Under the pieces are notes generated by a model that saw nothing but the letters and a program-made list of their open reading frames with translations, was not told the DNA's origin and searched no databases. From the NCBI GenBank assembly GCA_002803225.1, contig NXFV01001715.1, positions 1 through 22,203 on the forward strand: DNA of 22,203 nt. The letters run 5' to 3'. Position 1 is the first letter of the stretch, and every line of letters begins with the position of its first letter. The DNA comes from Gamarada debralockiae. Taxonomy: Eukaryota > Ascomycota > Leotiomycetes > Helotiales > Hyphodiscaceae. The position numbers and the translations under genes are program-made. Below are positions 1 through 10,397 of the stretch, one piece after another.

Positions 1-3000
1 AGTAATCACATGTTTGGATCGGACATTTTTCAGGCCTTTCGTTTTGGTGAGTAAGCATGTGAGCCTTCAAGTCCCTAAAGACCTTTCCGCATTCGGGATA
101 TGTACATCGGCCCTTCTCTCTGGATTCCTCGCTAGAAAAGTTGTCTTGACTGCTATAGGACTGGTGGGTTACAACTGCTGGCCGTCGAGGAGGTGGGTGC
201 AGGTACGAAACACATGGGCCATATTTGAGAGATGGGTCGAACGAGTCCGCAGGGTGATCCAAAACAAGTACGTCTCCGGTGCCAAAGCTGCCGGAGCTTG
301 GAAACTGGTATTCATCGCTTGGCGGCAGCCATTCAGGAAGTGGATATAAAGAGAAGTCTCCATACGATGGTACAAACCGGGAATGATAATGCGTCCTAGG
401 TAGTTCAGAAATTTCCGACCACCCAGCCGAGCTCTCAGCGGATGAGAGTGATGGAATGCAAGACGCCAGTGGAGGAGAAATCGCTGGCCCGACAGTATTA
501 CCCGCAGGTCTATTCAAGTTGAGGTTATCATTGGATGCTGAAGATAGCCCATCTTCATTTGTCGTCTGATCCGGGGTGTTTTCGACCTCGCGGCATGAGA
601 GGCAAAGGCTGTAATTGCTGCGAATGAAGAAATCGCGCAGATCCCTTGCATTCGGTCGGTCAGATGGCACTTCGGCCAGCATATCAATGACGGTCTTCTC
701 CAACTTTTCAGTGCGACCAGTCGACCGTAAGACCCGCATGGTAGGCCGGTCTGAAACCGGACGTTGTGGAAGGGCTATTATCCAGTCTTTTGTTTCCGAT
801 ATCGTCAAGTGGAACGCCTTATTTCCGCTTCTTGAACGGAAATCGTCGAACTCCTGAAGCAAGCATCCGAAATATCGAGTAATCATCTCGGAGAAGACAC
901 AGCCAAGTGAAAACACATCCGAACTGTATTCCTGGCGACCGTGAAGGATTGTCTCGGGGGCACAATATATTGGTGTGAGGGCCAAGCTCTCGCAATCGAT
1001 CGAAGAGTGGTTGAAGAACGACTTGGCAGCCCCAAAGTCGGCTAGAAGAATGTTGTCCATCTTTACAAGGATATTTTGCGGTTTGATGTCAAGATGTTGG
1101 ATGCTGTGGTCATGAAGGTATGCCATCGCAGAAGCAAGACAGCCCATCCAGCGAATGATGTGCTTCGACTGACTTGATTGTGACGACCGCATGTAATCCG
1201 CGAGATTCTCGTCTGCAACTGGACTCATGACAATGTGAGAATGATCAGCGTCGGTGTAAGCTCCTATCAACTTGACCAGATGTGGGTGGTCAAGTCCTTT
1301 GAGGATGGCTAGCTCATTCCTCAGATGAATCATCGGAGAAGAGGCGAGCTCTTTCCGCTTGCGGAGCACGGATTTTCTGGCGAAAATTTCCCTGAAATCA
1401 GCAGAAGTAACCTCCTCGACCGAGCCATGACTACCGTCTCCCAGCTTCCGTAGAGAAGTGAACGGAAGAGCGAGCCCTTCGAGGCCAAAGGTAGAAAGCT
1501 TTGCCGGCCGATGGTCAATGATCGATATCGGGCCACTATCCTGGGGTGCTGTTGAATACTGTTGATAGTCCGTGGAGCTGGAACCTTGGCAGTAGTAAAG
1601 GCCGCTATCGTCTCCGGAACTACCGTTGCTGCCATGGGGTGGTTGTCCGTCACCTTGGTCTTGGAAGTGATCGTGCGGTTGGCTGTCCCAGTTGCCTTGA
1701 CCAGAATCACCATCATCACCGCCATCATGATCTTGATATGATGCATTATGGTCCCTTCCTTCGCTGATTCGGTAGTGGATACCGCGTTTGAGTAGATGGT
1801 CAGATCTGCATTTTTCCTTCCATTCTGAGATCCCCAAGTCGCTCGGTGGATTGAATCTTTCCGAAATCTTCTGCAAATGACCTTTAATGTGATCAATGCT
1901 TTGACCCCGATTTTCAAAAGTCTCATCGCAAAACCCGCATATTTGGTGGAAGAGATCCTTTGTCGGGAACCTGCAGGTAGTCTTTAGTAGACAGATCTCC
2001 TTCTCGTCGCAACAGTGTTCCCTCTTTAGATGCGTTCCGAAGTTGTCTGACCGGGAAAACACCTTTAAATCGCAGGGCTTGCCATCCTTCTTGATGGGTT
2101 TCGGGCATTCCCACACCTGATCAGGGAAGTGGACGCGCTTGACATGTTCGGACCATCTGTCGGCTGTCAGTACCTCATTACAGTCTAGACATGGATAATG
2201 TGCTGAATATTTTTGGCGCTTCGCATCAGGAAACGGGGAATCCGATGGTCTTAAAAAATGGTTCTTAGCTGGCCGCCCTCGTCGTGGTCGTGCTCGTGCT
2301 GGAACTGCCGCGAGACCAGTTGGCGATACACCAGTTACCTGGTCCATTTTGAAAGCACCAGACTCAGTGGACAATTCATCAGCTACTCCGGCCTGACAAT
2401 AGGGAGCAGTGGGTGAAAATATGTCATCAATTCGTGGCAACGTCATCCTTGGTGAAGATACGAAGTGAGACAATGTGACTGTGCTGTTGGCGGGAGTTGT
2501 TGTCCTGGGAGGTGACAGGGGGATCTCGCCGCTCTTGGCAAGGAGTCGTGCGCGCCTTTCTTTCTCGTCCCTAAACCAAGCCAAAACTTCTTCCATTGAG
2601 AGGCTTGTCCTGTGGCGGATCGCACATCAGCAATCGCTCAATTAGGTAGCTTAGAAGATTCAATCATCCACTCCAGATACAGAATTGAAATCCGTAATTC
2701 ATGAGAGCTTCTTTCGCAAAGGAAACAATGCATCAACTGTGATAAGATTTTCTCAAACACTGAGAGATTCTTAGTGACTGAAACAGTGGCAAAGCTTTCA
2801 GAGCAGTCTCTGCCTGAATCATTCAACTGTAGGAAGCGACTAGCTTGCTAGCTTGAGAGAATATCTTCATAATCAAACCCCCTCAATGAAGTCAATTTAC
2901 TCATCGTAATGAAACGATTGAAACCTTGTAGCCAAATTGAATGCGGTTCGGTGTTCTCCGAATAACTCACCTCTTTGAAATGTCCTCCAATTTCTTGGCG

Positions 3001-3389
3001 GGGATTAGGTCTGGATCAGAGTAGGAGTTGTAGACCCCATCGAGAAAGCGATGCTTGTCGCGAAATGACATAGGCGCTTCAAATATGGCATCGAGGTTGT
3101 CATATCGAGAGAGCGAACTCTGAAAGTCTAATATCAAATTAGCAATTGTTTGAAGATCCTAGGTTTAGAATTTGAGGTAAAATTAACCTGGTGGCGTATA
3201 TGCGACATCTTGCATGGGGGTGAAAACAACGTCCAGAGTAGAGGAGGATGATTGTAAGACTATAAAAGTTAGCGATTGACTCCTTTCCAAGCTCTCAGAA
3301 GCCATCTCACTAGAGGCCATGTCCACATCCGCTGGCATCATTGCCGTACTTTCCTCGCTTGCGGCAATACCCCTATGGTGGAGAATCAT
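1..3389 (-). CDS. C2H2 zinc finger / AT-hook / protein kinase fusion (C-terminus cut by window edge)
   Basis: Spliced model: exon 1 3188-3389, exon 2 2971-3127, exon 3 1-2609 (open to the window edge). Joins keep frame; an in-frame TGA lies just upstream of the ATG at 3389. At least 989 residues are visible. Seen in order: an AT-hook-like RPRRGRPAK at about 227-235; C2H2-like fingers C260/C263/H275/H280, C288/C299/H313/H318 and C344/C347/H360/H364; an acidic Gly/Asp/His-rich stretch around 430-485; a kinase domain at about 503-778 with glycine loop LGDGSHGSV, likely ATP lysine K532, glutamate E552, catalytic HLDIKPQN (D627), DFG (D644), CAPE (E672) and SDRP near 769; then a finger C955/C960/H970/H974 and the start of another (C982, C987). 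The complete catalytic set suggests an active Ser/Thr kinase, with Leu replacing Arg of HRD (non-RD type). Likely a nuclear or DNA-associated signalling protein; target unknown. The 361-bp second intron may contain an extra in-frame exon. Confidence 0.85.
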
Positions 3390-3887
3390 AGGCGTCGGGT
3401 ACAGTGCGTCAATTAGTCAGGAGTTCGTTGTGTGGGCTCAGCTCGACGGTGGGCACAGAGCAGTTTGATGGGAACATGATTTCAGCTCCGCGACCAAAGG
3501 CACCCCTTTTGAGCAAGAAAAATGGGTTGAAAAAGGCGGATGGCGGAGTAAAAGGCGTCGAAAAGGCGAGGTAAATTCAAGGCAAAATGGGTCTGATCTT
3601 CGTCTCATTGGCGAGATCTGGACTGTGAGCACTTTGGGTTAGGCAGATCCGAGAATCACGTGCTGCCAGTAGATCAGATCATTACCTGGCCGTTGCCCAT
3701 TAGAGTGAAATCAAATGAAAGACGGGCCCCAAAAGATGCTAACTAATTTCTAGAGATTTCGTGATGATCTCCTCGAAATGATGGTCCACAAACATGCATA
3801 ATCACGAGACCTCGCTTAAACCCGCCTAGTCTCCTTTTCTCGTCCCTTTCTCCTGCCTTTCTCCTTCCTTTCACTCCCCTCACTGCC
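3390..3887. other. Intergenic: upstream region of the kinase fusion and 3' flank of the small Cys-rich gene
   Basis: No convincing coding sequence. It should hold the promoter and 5' UTR of the kinase gene read leftwards. One CACGTG E-box core lies near 3657-3662. A pyrimidine-rich stretch on the plus strand at about 3830-3890 would be the purine-rich 3' UTR of the small minus-strand gene. Confidence 0.5.
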
Positions 3888-4082
3888 TCACAAGAGTTCC
3901 AAAGCCTTCAACGCCCTATCAATCATCCGTTCCCGACACCTCACACAGTAACCCTTCTTAATAAATCGGCGAATCCGTACTTCTCGACGACATTGACTGT
4001 TGTCGCGTTTACGTTTGCAAAGTATGTGGTCTTCGACTGTGTGAATGCAGCGGGAGAAGGACATTTGGGTGGTCTTGCACAT
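3888..4082 (-). CDS. Small Cys-rich basic hypothetical protein, 64 aa
   Basis: A single uninterrupted minus-strand frame from ATG 4082 to TGA 3888. The protein has five Cys (residues 2, 12, 22, 31 and 46), a sixth at 49 within YCVRCRERM, many Arg/Lys, and a C-terminal amphipathic stretch ending in RALKALELL. The VRCRERM segment with regularly spaced Cys looks like a small metal- or nucleic-acid-binding protein, but I cannot name the family. No signal peptide or membrane segment is visible. Two longer frames overlap it in other phases (3941-4225 and 4009-4332); they are Ser/Phe/His-rich with no domain character, so I treat them as shadows. It lies alone between the kinase fusion and the GT17 gene, all three on the same strand. 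An unannotated upstream exon cannot be excluded. Confidence 0.5.
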   Translation of the reverse strand: MCKTTQMSFSRCIHTVEDHILCKRKRDNSQCRREVRIRRFIKKGYCVRCRERMIDRALKALELL

Positions 4083-4621
4083 GATATTCGTAGATCCTGA
4101 TCGAAGCGGACCAGATTGATGTTGTAATTAGATAGAAATATGTATTTTGATAGCGGCTGAAAGAGAGATGCGACTTTAAGATCAAATGAGCTTTGGAGAA
4201 TGGGAATTCGGAGATCAAATTGCATTTATCAGAGAACGAGTAACAGGAGTGAGGACTGAAAAAGGAATCAGGAAAGGAATAGGAGAGGCATGATGTAGGG
4301 CATTTCCTTTTGCTTAAAAGAAGACCCAACAAGGAGAATCAAAAGGGGAATTGATCGATTTGAATTTGACACGTGACCGTGGGCATGATAGCGCCTTGAA
4401 TCTTTAGTTTGCCCTGATTCGTCAGACCTCTGTTCTCAAAAAGTTCATGTAAACCAGCTCATTGTGAGTTTCGCTCGATGCGATGTGAGTTCAGAACCAG
4501 TTTTGTGTCATCAAGTCGCTCAAGAAGATTCATTGTAGTGTCGTAAGTTCTACAATGGTGAAAAGAGGGAACAACGAGAACGCAGTGGGTATCATAAAAT
4601 TTTTATTCTACACTTTTCCTT
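4083..4621. other. Intergenic: promoter side of the small Cys-rich gene and 3' flank of the GT17 gene
   Basis: No supported gene. One CACGTG core lies at about 4370-4375. The frame 4555-4941 on the plus strand runs antisense into the GT17 coding region and is a shadow. Confidence 0.5.
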
Positions 4622-5794
4622 CTAAGGGTTATAATCCACAAACCCCGCATTCTCCGCATCCCGATCAAGCATATACTCGAATTTCCCCCTATTATCCTTC
4701 AAGTATCTCGGAATATCCCCATTATTCTCTACCCGATCATAATTCTCTCCCCACCGCATCCACAAGTCTTTCCCTCTGCGTACCCGATCCGCAATCGTCT
4801 TCTTATCCCGAAACTCCTGTTTATTCAACTCCACATGGGAGAAAGATGACATTTTCGTCAACATTTCTTGGATGGTGGAGAAACAGGAACTGCAATGCCA
4901 GGCAGCATTCCAGAGATCGGCTTTCTCGTCGAGATTTTTGAGGCGGTTAATGCCGTGTACTCCTTTGCGGAGGGCCGCGGGCAGGATTGTGTCGTTGCCG
5001 CGGTAGGTTGTTGCTTGGGGGTGTGCCCATTCCTGCCCACGATGAAGCCACTGAAAGCCGTAGTAGTAGAAGCGGCTTCGAAGAGTGAGACGGCGGGGGA
5101 ACTCGCAGTTGCGTAGGAGTGTTAATGTCGCTGGTCGGGGTATCTCATCAAGGTCTGAAACGAGTATGACGTCTTCAGTGTTTGGTGCTCGTTCGTCCGT
5201 GAGGAATGGCAGGACTTGGGTGAACATGGCGTTCCGTTGATGTCTTTCGTGGTCCCAGCTGACATTGGATGAAGTCGGTGGGTTCTCCAGCAAATGGTAT
5301 ATGATTTGCTTGTCGAATTTCTCGAACCTTGACCAATTTTCCTTCACAGCTAGTGGTTTTGGATGGCCAGTGAACGTCGTAGCGGACTCAAGCACGACAA
5401 AGTAGTCGACGTGGTTGTGTAGTTCATTTAGTCGGATCTCAAGCCAGTCCAGTTCACTGTTGACCATGACCAAGTCGTATATTTTCCGCCGAGAGTCTCG
5501 TTTCGGGAAGGCCTTCCAGTTGTGTGCGTTGCAATACCTGGAAGCTTTCATCGCCCCCAAAAAGCCATTGGCATCAAATGGACTTGACCCCCCATCGGCT
5601 ATTGAGTCCTCGAATTCCAAGTCGATACCCCTAACCTCGTGGCTTCTTCCTATCGAGAAAGGAATGTACTGTCTGAAGTAGACTCCGACGATCCAGAAAA
5701 TGACGAGGCATAGTACCACCCTCCACCAATGCTTTTCGATCCTCGAGGAAACTCTTGTCCAGCAACTTCTTTCCCTGAGCCTTAATTTTGTCAT
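4622..5794 (-). CDS. Glycosyltransferase family 17 (beta-1,4-mannosyl-glycoprotein GlcNAc-transferase-like), type II membrane protein
   Basis: Single exon, 390 aa, ATG at 5794. A basic cytosolic tail is followed by one hydrophobic anchor at about residues 24-40 (VVLCLVIFWIVGVYF), the type II topology of Golgi glycosyltransferases. The GT17 core follows: ELDWLEIRLNEL at 114-125, DYFVVLESATTFTG at 130-143, and LVSDLDEIPRP at 211-221, whose Asp-x-Asp is the likely nucleotide-sugar/metal site. AWHCSSCF lies at 298-305 near the conserved C-terminal part. N-glycosylation sequons are at N177 (NVS) and N267 (NDT). Animal GnT-III, in the same family, adds bisecting GlcNAc to N-glycans; the fungal acceptor is not established, so the substrate is inference. 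Length fits the family and there is no break. It acts in the secretory pathway, with no functional link to its neighbours visible. Confidence 0.85.
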   Translation of the reverse strand: MTKLRLRERSCWTRVSSRIEKHWWRVVLCLVIFWIVGVYFRQYIPFSIGRSHEVRGIDLEFEDSIADGGSSPFDANGFLGAMKASRYCNAHNWKAFPKRDSRRKIYDLVMVNSELDWLEIRLNELHNHVDYFVVLESATTFTGHPKPLAVKENWSRFEKFDKQIIYHLLENPPTSSNVSWDHERHQRNAMFTQVLPFLTDERAPNTEDVILVSDLDEIPRPATLTLLRNCEFPRRLTLRSRFYYYGFQWLHRGQEWAHPQATTYRGNDTILPAALRKGVHGINRLKNLDEKADLWNAAWHCSSCFSTIQEMLTKMSSFSHVELNKQEFRDKKTIADRVRRGKDLWMRWGENYDRVENNGDIPRYLKDNRGKFEYMLDRDAENAGFVDYNP

Positions 5795-6627
5795 TTCGAA
5801 ATTGCTCTTCGTCGTGGATATTTTGACACTTGGCAGCGTGCCAAAAGTCCAAAAAATGAGAAATCCATCAGAAAAGGTTCGCTTGGCCTCAAGGCATATA
5901 TTTACTTTTTGCGCGATATTAGACGTTGGATTAATCTACTGAACCCACTGGGCTAGAGGGGCTAAGCAATGCCATGCGCCTCCTCCTTTCGTACAGGCCC
6001 AAAATAATCTGACCTTTTGTGTCTAAGCTCCTCAGATATGTTTAGACCTAATATAGTAAGAAGGAGTAAAATTTCGAAGTTCTATTGGTTAATTCCCCCT
6101 GTTGCGGTAGAACATTCAAAAAGTCACATTATTTGGGCCTATGCGAAAGTAAATCCTTCGCGGCGTGGAGCACCGAATCCTTTGGGTAACGTGAGACATT
6201 TTTTAGGCTGCAACAAATTTCCGCTGCGCAACCTTTCGCATCGTCTACGTAAATTTGTAAGATTACTCTCGTATGATTGGAACTGCAAGAAATCAATGTT
6301 TTGCTGACTGCAGAATTAATGTGGTAATTTGTGGCGTGCGTGACTGTACCGAGAGCGAAGCCCACGCCGGAGTGCTAGGATAGATGTGCCAAAACAAACG
6401 AGCGGACAAATGATACGCCATTAAGATTATGTTGTCCGAAACCATTTTTGGACATACAGCGCAGCCTTTTTACCAATGACCAGCAATCCAGTATGTGTTC
6501 AAGCCTCGGCACCAGGCAGGCAGGGCAAAAAATAAACTGATTCGTTTGTTCGTGCGTCTTCCACATCGGGCATATGTGGAAATTGGTAAGGGGGTCTCCG
6601 CGCCTTCCGGAAGCATATTTTTCTTCA
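5795..6627. other. Intergenic: GT17 promoter side and 3' flank of the Zn2Cys6 gene
   Basis: 833 bp without a supported gene. About 40 bp above the GT17 ATG there is a palindrome, TTGGCA-GCG-TGCCAA (5830-5844), which could be a factor site or chance. Frames at 6017-6307, 6129-6365 and the 3' half of 6375-6815 have no recognisable domain and look random. I see no RNA gene or repeat. Confidence 0.5.
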
Positions 6628-8397
6628 TCACCAAATGATGGTTTTCCGCCGTGTGATAACGTGCTCTGACAGCGGGCCGAGTCGCTGTTCACACGTAAAG
6701 TTGGCCCGTCGTGGCTGTCTGTCTCGGTCAAATGTGACGCCATGGATCCTTGCCCATCCAGGGACTTTCCCATCTTTGAGGTGTTTTTCTTCAACTTCCA
6801 TGGCCCACGCTGCACATCTCCCGGAAAGTATACTGTCCCAAACGCCTTCTCGTCGTGGATGGCACAGCATCAAAGAAATCGCTCGCCTTCGAAGACTCAA
6901 GTCCCGACATTTGTGACCAACCATATGAAGGGGTATCACAAGATGTGAATCAAATTGAAATTTGGGTGTGCTCGACGTCGCAACATCCAGGACATTCAGA
7001 GTATATTCTGCAAGCTCTACTATTTCCGCGAAAACATGTTGATAGTCATCAAATTCCGACTCGTCTTCGATGCAGACTTGAAGTAATGCCAAGTAGGCAC
7101 TCTTCAAATGCATGCGAAACATTGCGGCGATCATAAGACTTGGATCGTTTTTGGCCTTAAGACGCCTCCATAAAGGTTCGAAAGCGGCTTCCCAACGACG
7201 TATGTCCCTCATGATGCTCTCTTGAATGGCGACAACTCCGCTCGATCTTACTCCCCACCACCCATTCACGGGGAACATGATAAGGGGATGCGGAAGCTTT
7301 GGGAGTGGCACCTCGAAGGATAAGAAACGCATTGTGCGTCTGATGATGGCGCTTTCATATATCTCTGCATCCTGTACGGAGTTGAAAACTTGTGGCATCT
7401 GATCGAGCATCGTTCCTTCCTGCGTCATGATAGTCGCTCGATGCTCAGGTGAACGTTCTTCGGAAGCGAAAGAGATCGCTTGGACATCTAAACGACTGAA
7501 GGCCCGAACCAGATCCTCCTCAATGACGGCTGTGGGTTTCGAAGGTGCTTCCGGGAGTAGGTGCCCATCCGCATGCTCTTCGCGCCAACTCTGTATGAGG
7601 TTCAATCCTGTCTTGATTTGTTGGACGGCGAGCTCCTTCAGGCCATCCCAAGCCTCAAAGCAAAATATCACCAAGCAAGTCAGCAATATTGTCCGAATAT
7701 CCTGTTTACTGCCCGAAGCTACTGCGCGCATGTACTTGATAGCAGTCGTGTACTGCTTCAAAGCATTCTGATGGTGCTGAACAGGGTCATCTCTACTCTC
7801 GCCAGCGCATACGGAAAACCCCTCGAAACTCTCAGCGGTTTTATCCAGTGCACCCAATGCAACCACCGCATGACGGATTGAAGGTTCCGACACGCATGCT
7901 TGGAGCAAGATCTGTCGCAATGTTCCCGAATCGAAGCTAGGCAATATCTCGAAAACTGTTTTCGAGGAGAAAATCTCGAAATAGTGGCGTTCCTCCTCGC
8001 TTTGAAACAGAGATTTCGACGGATTGCCCATGAGGGGAGCCAGTAGGTTTATCTTAGGCAACAAGACCGTCCGTTTGGGTATCGCTGGCCGACTCGGCGA
8101 GGGGGCTATGTCCGAGTTCTTGGGTAATAGCTGCGGTGGTCTTGATGTCACCCAAATCTTCTCCTTTCCTTTGAGAGTATCCCAGTCACAAGTAATACCG
8201 AATTTGACGCATCGCAAGCATGAAGGCTTCTCTTCTCCGCATTTTACGTGGCGGGTCCTATTACATGATTAGACGGTGAGGTGTAAACAGAAGCGTGATA
8301 CTCACTTGCATGTTCTACATCCTGACTTTGATTTTGGTAATCCTTTCCTCTTGAGCCTGGATTTGTGTGGCACCGGCGAAGTCGAAGTCGTCGACAT
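6628..8397 (-). CDS. Zn2Cys6 fungal transcription factor, 573 aa, two exons
   Basis: Exon 1 8306-8397, exon 2 6628-8257, with a 48-bp intron (8258-8305, GTGAGT...TAG). The ATG at 8397 is preceded by an in-frame TGA, which settles the start. The intron falls inside the zinc cluster, just after C30. The spliced N-terminus is Ser/Thr/Lys-rich, then the binuclear cluster C27-x2-C30-x6-C37-x6-C44-x2-C47-x6-C54, followed by a linker and a roughly 400-residue helical C-terminal region typical of fungal-specific regulators. The end carries GWARIHGVTFDRD, TCEQR and TRRKTI, which I associate with a family of Zn2Cys6 regulators seen near secondary-metabolism genes (from memory). A nuclear DNA-binding regulator; targets unknown. 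It lies in tandem with the OrsD-like regulator on the same strand, 494 bp apart. Confidence 0.9.
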
Positions 8398-8891
8398 GCT
8401 CAGAGCTCATATTATTGCGCGACATGAAGATATAAATAGGGTTGGCGGTAGAGAACTTCCTCATGTATGCTTACGTATGACCCTGTCAGCCCTATTCCCA
8501 GAGTGGGCGACGGCGCCGATGGGGCAACGGGAGGAAGCAGATAACCGCAAACGGGCGGTGATGCTCTAAAAGGAGATTGGAGCGGATTCTCTGGATAAAT
8601 TCCAAGTACAGTGTTAATTCAGATATCTATTCGGGTCACATCACGAGTTTACTGTGGAGTTTCAAAGTTGCCGGTTAAACAATTATATCCGGATTGCAAC
8701 CTCATGGCTCAATTGACCAGCCATCCCCACACTTGAATCCCAAAGTCTCAGACGGACTCACTACCACAGTTTCACTCAATCTATAACCATTCCTATCCAT
8801 ATGGGCCGAGATGCGGCCTTCGAGGGAGTGGTTTGGACAAGGACGTATTGGATTTCGACTAAAATCTTGGACTATTTTAGAGCGCCTGGAT
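8398..8891. other. Intergenic: promoter of the Zn2Cys6 gene and 3' flank of the OrsD-like gene
   Basis: 494 bp. An AT-rich TATAAATA lies at about 8433-8440, on the strand opposite to the gene it would serve (reads TATTTATA about 40 bp above the ATG). No gene, repeat or RNA seen. Confidence 0.45.
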
Positions 8892-10346
8892 TCAAACAGC
8901 TGAGGACGAAATTCCAATCTCTTCCAATGGCCATTTGATGTAGCAATGCCACCTCCGGTCTAGTCTGCGCACGATAGTAGAAAGCAGCTTCGTTGCGCGA
9001 CCGTCAAAGTACCAGTGTGCCTCCACTTTCTTCAGTAAAATGCAGTAATGAGCCAGAAGGATCAGAGCACCCGGATGCCAGTTGCTGAGCAATTCCATGA
9101 ACTCGACAGAGATCAGCATCGGCCAGATACGCAGTGCATCCCAAGTCGTGAGCTTTTCCCCAAGGACACGAGTGCATGAGAACGCCCGCACAAGCTCAAT
9201 GGCAGTCTCAGAATATAGGCGAGATACCTCCTCTGGCCAAGCGTGTTGGGAACTCTGTGGGGGGATCGCCGAAAGAAGATATTTCTCCAAGGGTGTTGGA
9301 TCATCTTCCAATACCTCGACTGGAACCTCCCACTGGCTGGCTAGCTCCTTGACCGGACCAGCGTCAATTTGATCCCAAACAGAACAGACCATCAAACAGC
9401 CATTTCGAAGAAAATGAAGCCAGGTTGGTAACACATCGGATCCATTTGCTTCAACGAAGAGGAGTCTCTCATCTTGTCTTTCCAGCGCGAAAGAGTAGAT
9501 GACCAGGAGGTGAGAGAAAACCATGATTGAATGGCAGTTTTCTTCGTCCACATTATCAATCGCTGATCTAAACAGGGGCATTGCGATATCTTGGTGGCTG
9601 CTCGCTTTGATAAGATACTCTCGGTGTTCCGCAGGCTTCTTGTAGCCCAGATGCAGGGCCGAGCAAGCTAAGATTGCGTGCATGAGGAACGGATGTCGAT
9701 AGGCAAGTTGAGGCACAGTGACCTGCCATAGAGCCTCCGACTTTTCATCATGAGCTATGCTGATACTTGTCGACATGATGTAATGGCGTAAGAGAAGAGT
9801 ATCAGAATCATCGAGGATCTTCTGACGCTGAGGTTCACTGGTACGGTCTTGGGCTTTGACGCTGTACTGTTGGACCCTGTTGACATGGTAATCATAGTTT
9901 GTGAAGTACCGTAAGAGGTTGCCTCTAAAGAATGTTTGGAGAGGTGCGGATTGCCAATCGAGGATTCCCTCGCCGGGTCGTCCGTGAACAGAGAGCCAGT
10001 GGCTCTTCATTCGCTTCTCCGAGACGCAAAGATGAGCGCAGCTCTCGCTCTCACATTTAAGTCCATCCTGAACAGGTAAAAGAGGAACAGGAAACTGGTG
10101 GATTTCGGCCTCAATCACGTCCTCTGGTTCGGCTAAGTCAAGTTTCGAGACATATTGCATGAACGGCCGTCGACGAGCTCGGTGGATGTGATGGATGTCT
10201 TTCAGATGTCGTGGGATGGCATGTGGCTGGACAGCATATTGGCAAGTGACACAGACAACTACCTTGTATGCAGGTAGATATCGCAGCAACTCGGATGGCT
10301 CTGGGACAACAGGAGGGACAGCTCCAATCTTCGACATTCGTGGCAT
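8892..10346 (-). CDS. OrsD-like DUF3505 protein fused to a fungal transcription-factor-like domain, 484 aa
   Basis: Single exon, ATG 10346; a second in-frame Met three codons later could also serve. The N-terminal part matches the DUF3505 / OrsD type: YLPAYKVVVCVTCQYAV at about 24-40 with C32, C35, H47 and H51 or H52 forming a BED/C2H2-like finger, and a second one at C98, C103, H116 and H121 (KSHWLSVHG). From about residue 165 the protein resembles the C-terminal half of fungal-specific regulators: HYIMSTSISIAHDE, VPQLAYRHPFLMHAILACSALHL, then helical repeats to the end. The typical upstream Zn2Cys6 cluster is absent and is functionally replaced by the two fingers (inference). OrsD family members sit in several polyketide clusters, but none is visible here. 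It is divergent from the SDR gene and probably shares its promoter. Confidence 0.82.
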   Translation of the reverse strand: MPRMSKIGAVPPVVPEPSELLRYLPAYKVVVCVTCQYAVQPHAIPRHLKDIHHIHRARRRPFMQYVSKLDLAEPEDVIEAEIHQFPVPLLPVQDGLKCESESCAHLCVSEKRMKSHWLSVHGRPGEGILDWQSAPLQTFFRGNLLRYFTNYDYHVNRVQQYSVKAQDRTSEPQRQKILDDSDTLLLRHYIMSTSISIAHDEKSEALWQVTVPQLAYRHPFLMHAILACSALHLGYKKPAEHREYLIKASSHQDIAMPLFRSAIDNVDEENCHSIMVFSHLLVIYSFALERQDERLLFVEANGSDVLPTWLHFLRNGCLMVCSVWDQIDAGPVKELASQWEVPVEVLEDDPTPLEKYLLSAIPPQSSQHAWPEEVSRLYSETAIELVRAFSCTRVLGEKLTTWDALRIWPMLISVEFMELLSNWHPGALILLAHYCILLKKVEAHWYFDGRATKLLSTIVRRLDRRWHCYIKWPLEEIGISSSAV

Positions 10347-10378
10347 CTTGGGCTATTGTGATCATCATAGAACATTGG

Positions 10379-10397
10379 AACAGCACCGTCATTTTGG
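10379..10397 (+). repeat. Imperfect third copy of the promoter repeat
   Basis: AACAGCACCGTCATTTTG matches the element at 10518 (AACGGCACCGTCGATTTTG) with one substitution and one indel. It lies 33 bp above the ATG of the OrsD-like gene. Confidence 0.5.

Noticed and set aside
1330..1926. 198-codon minus-strand frame
   Set aside because: Overlaps the kinase fusion in another phase and has no domain character; the kinase frame carries all catalytic motifs.
6375..6815. 146-codon minus-strand frame
   Set aside because: Overlaps the C-terminal coding end of the Zn2Cys6 gene in another phase, with no protein features.
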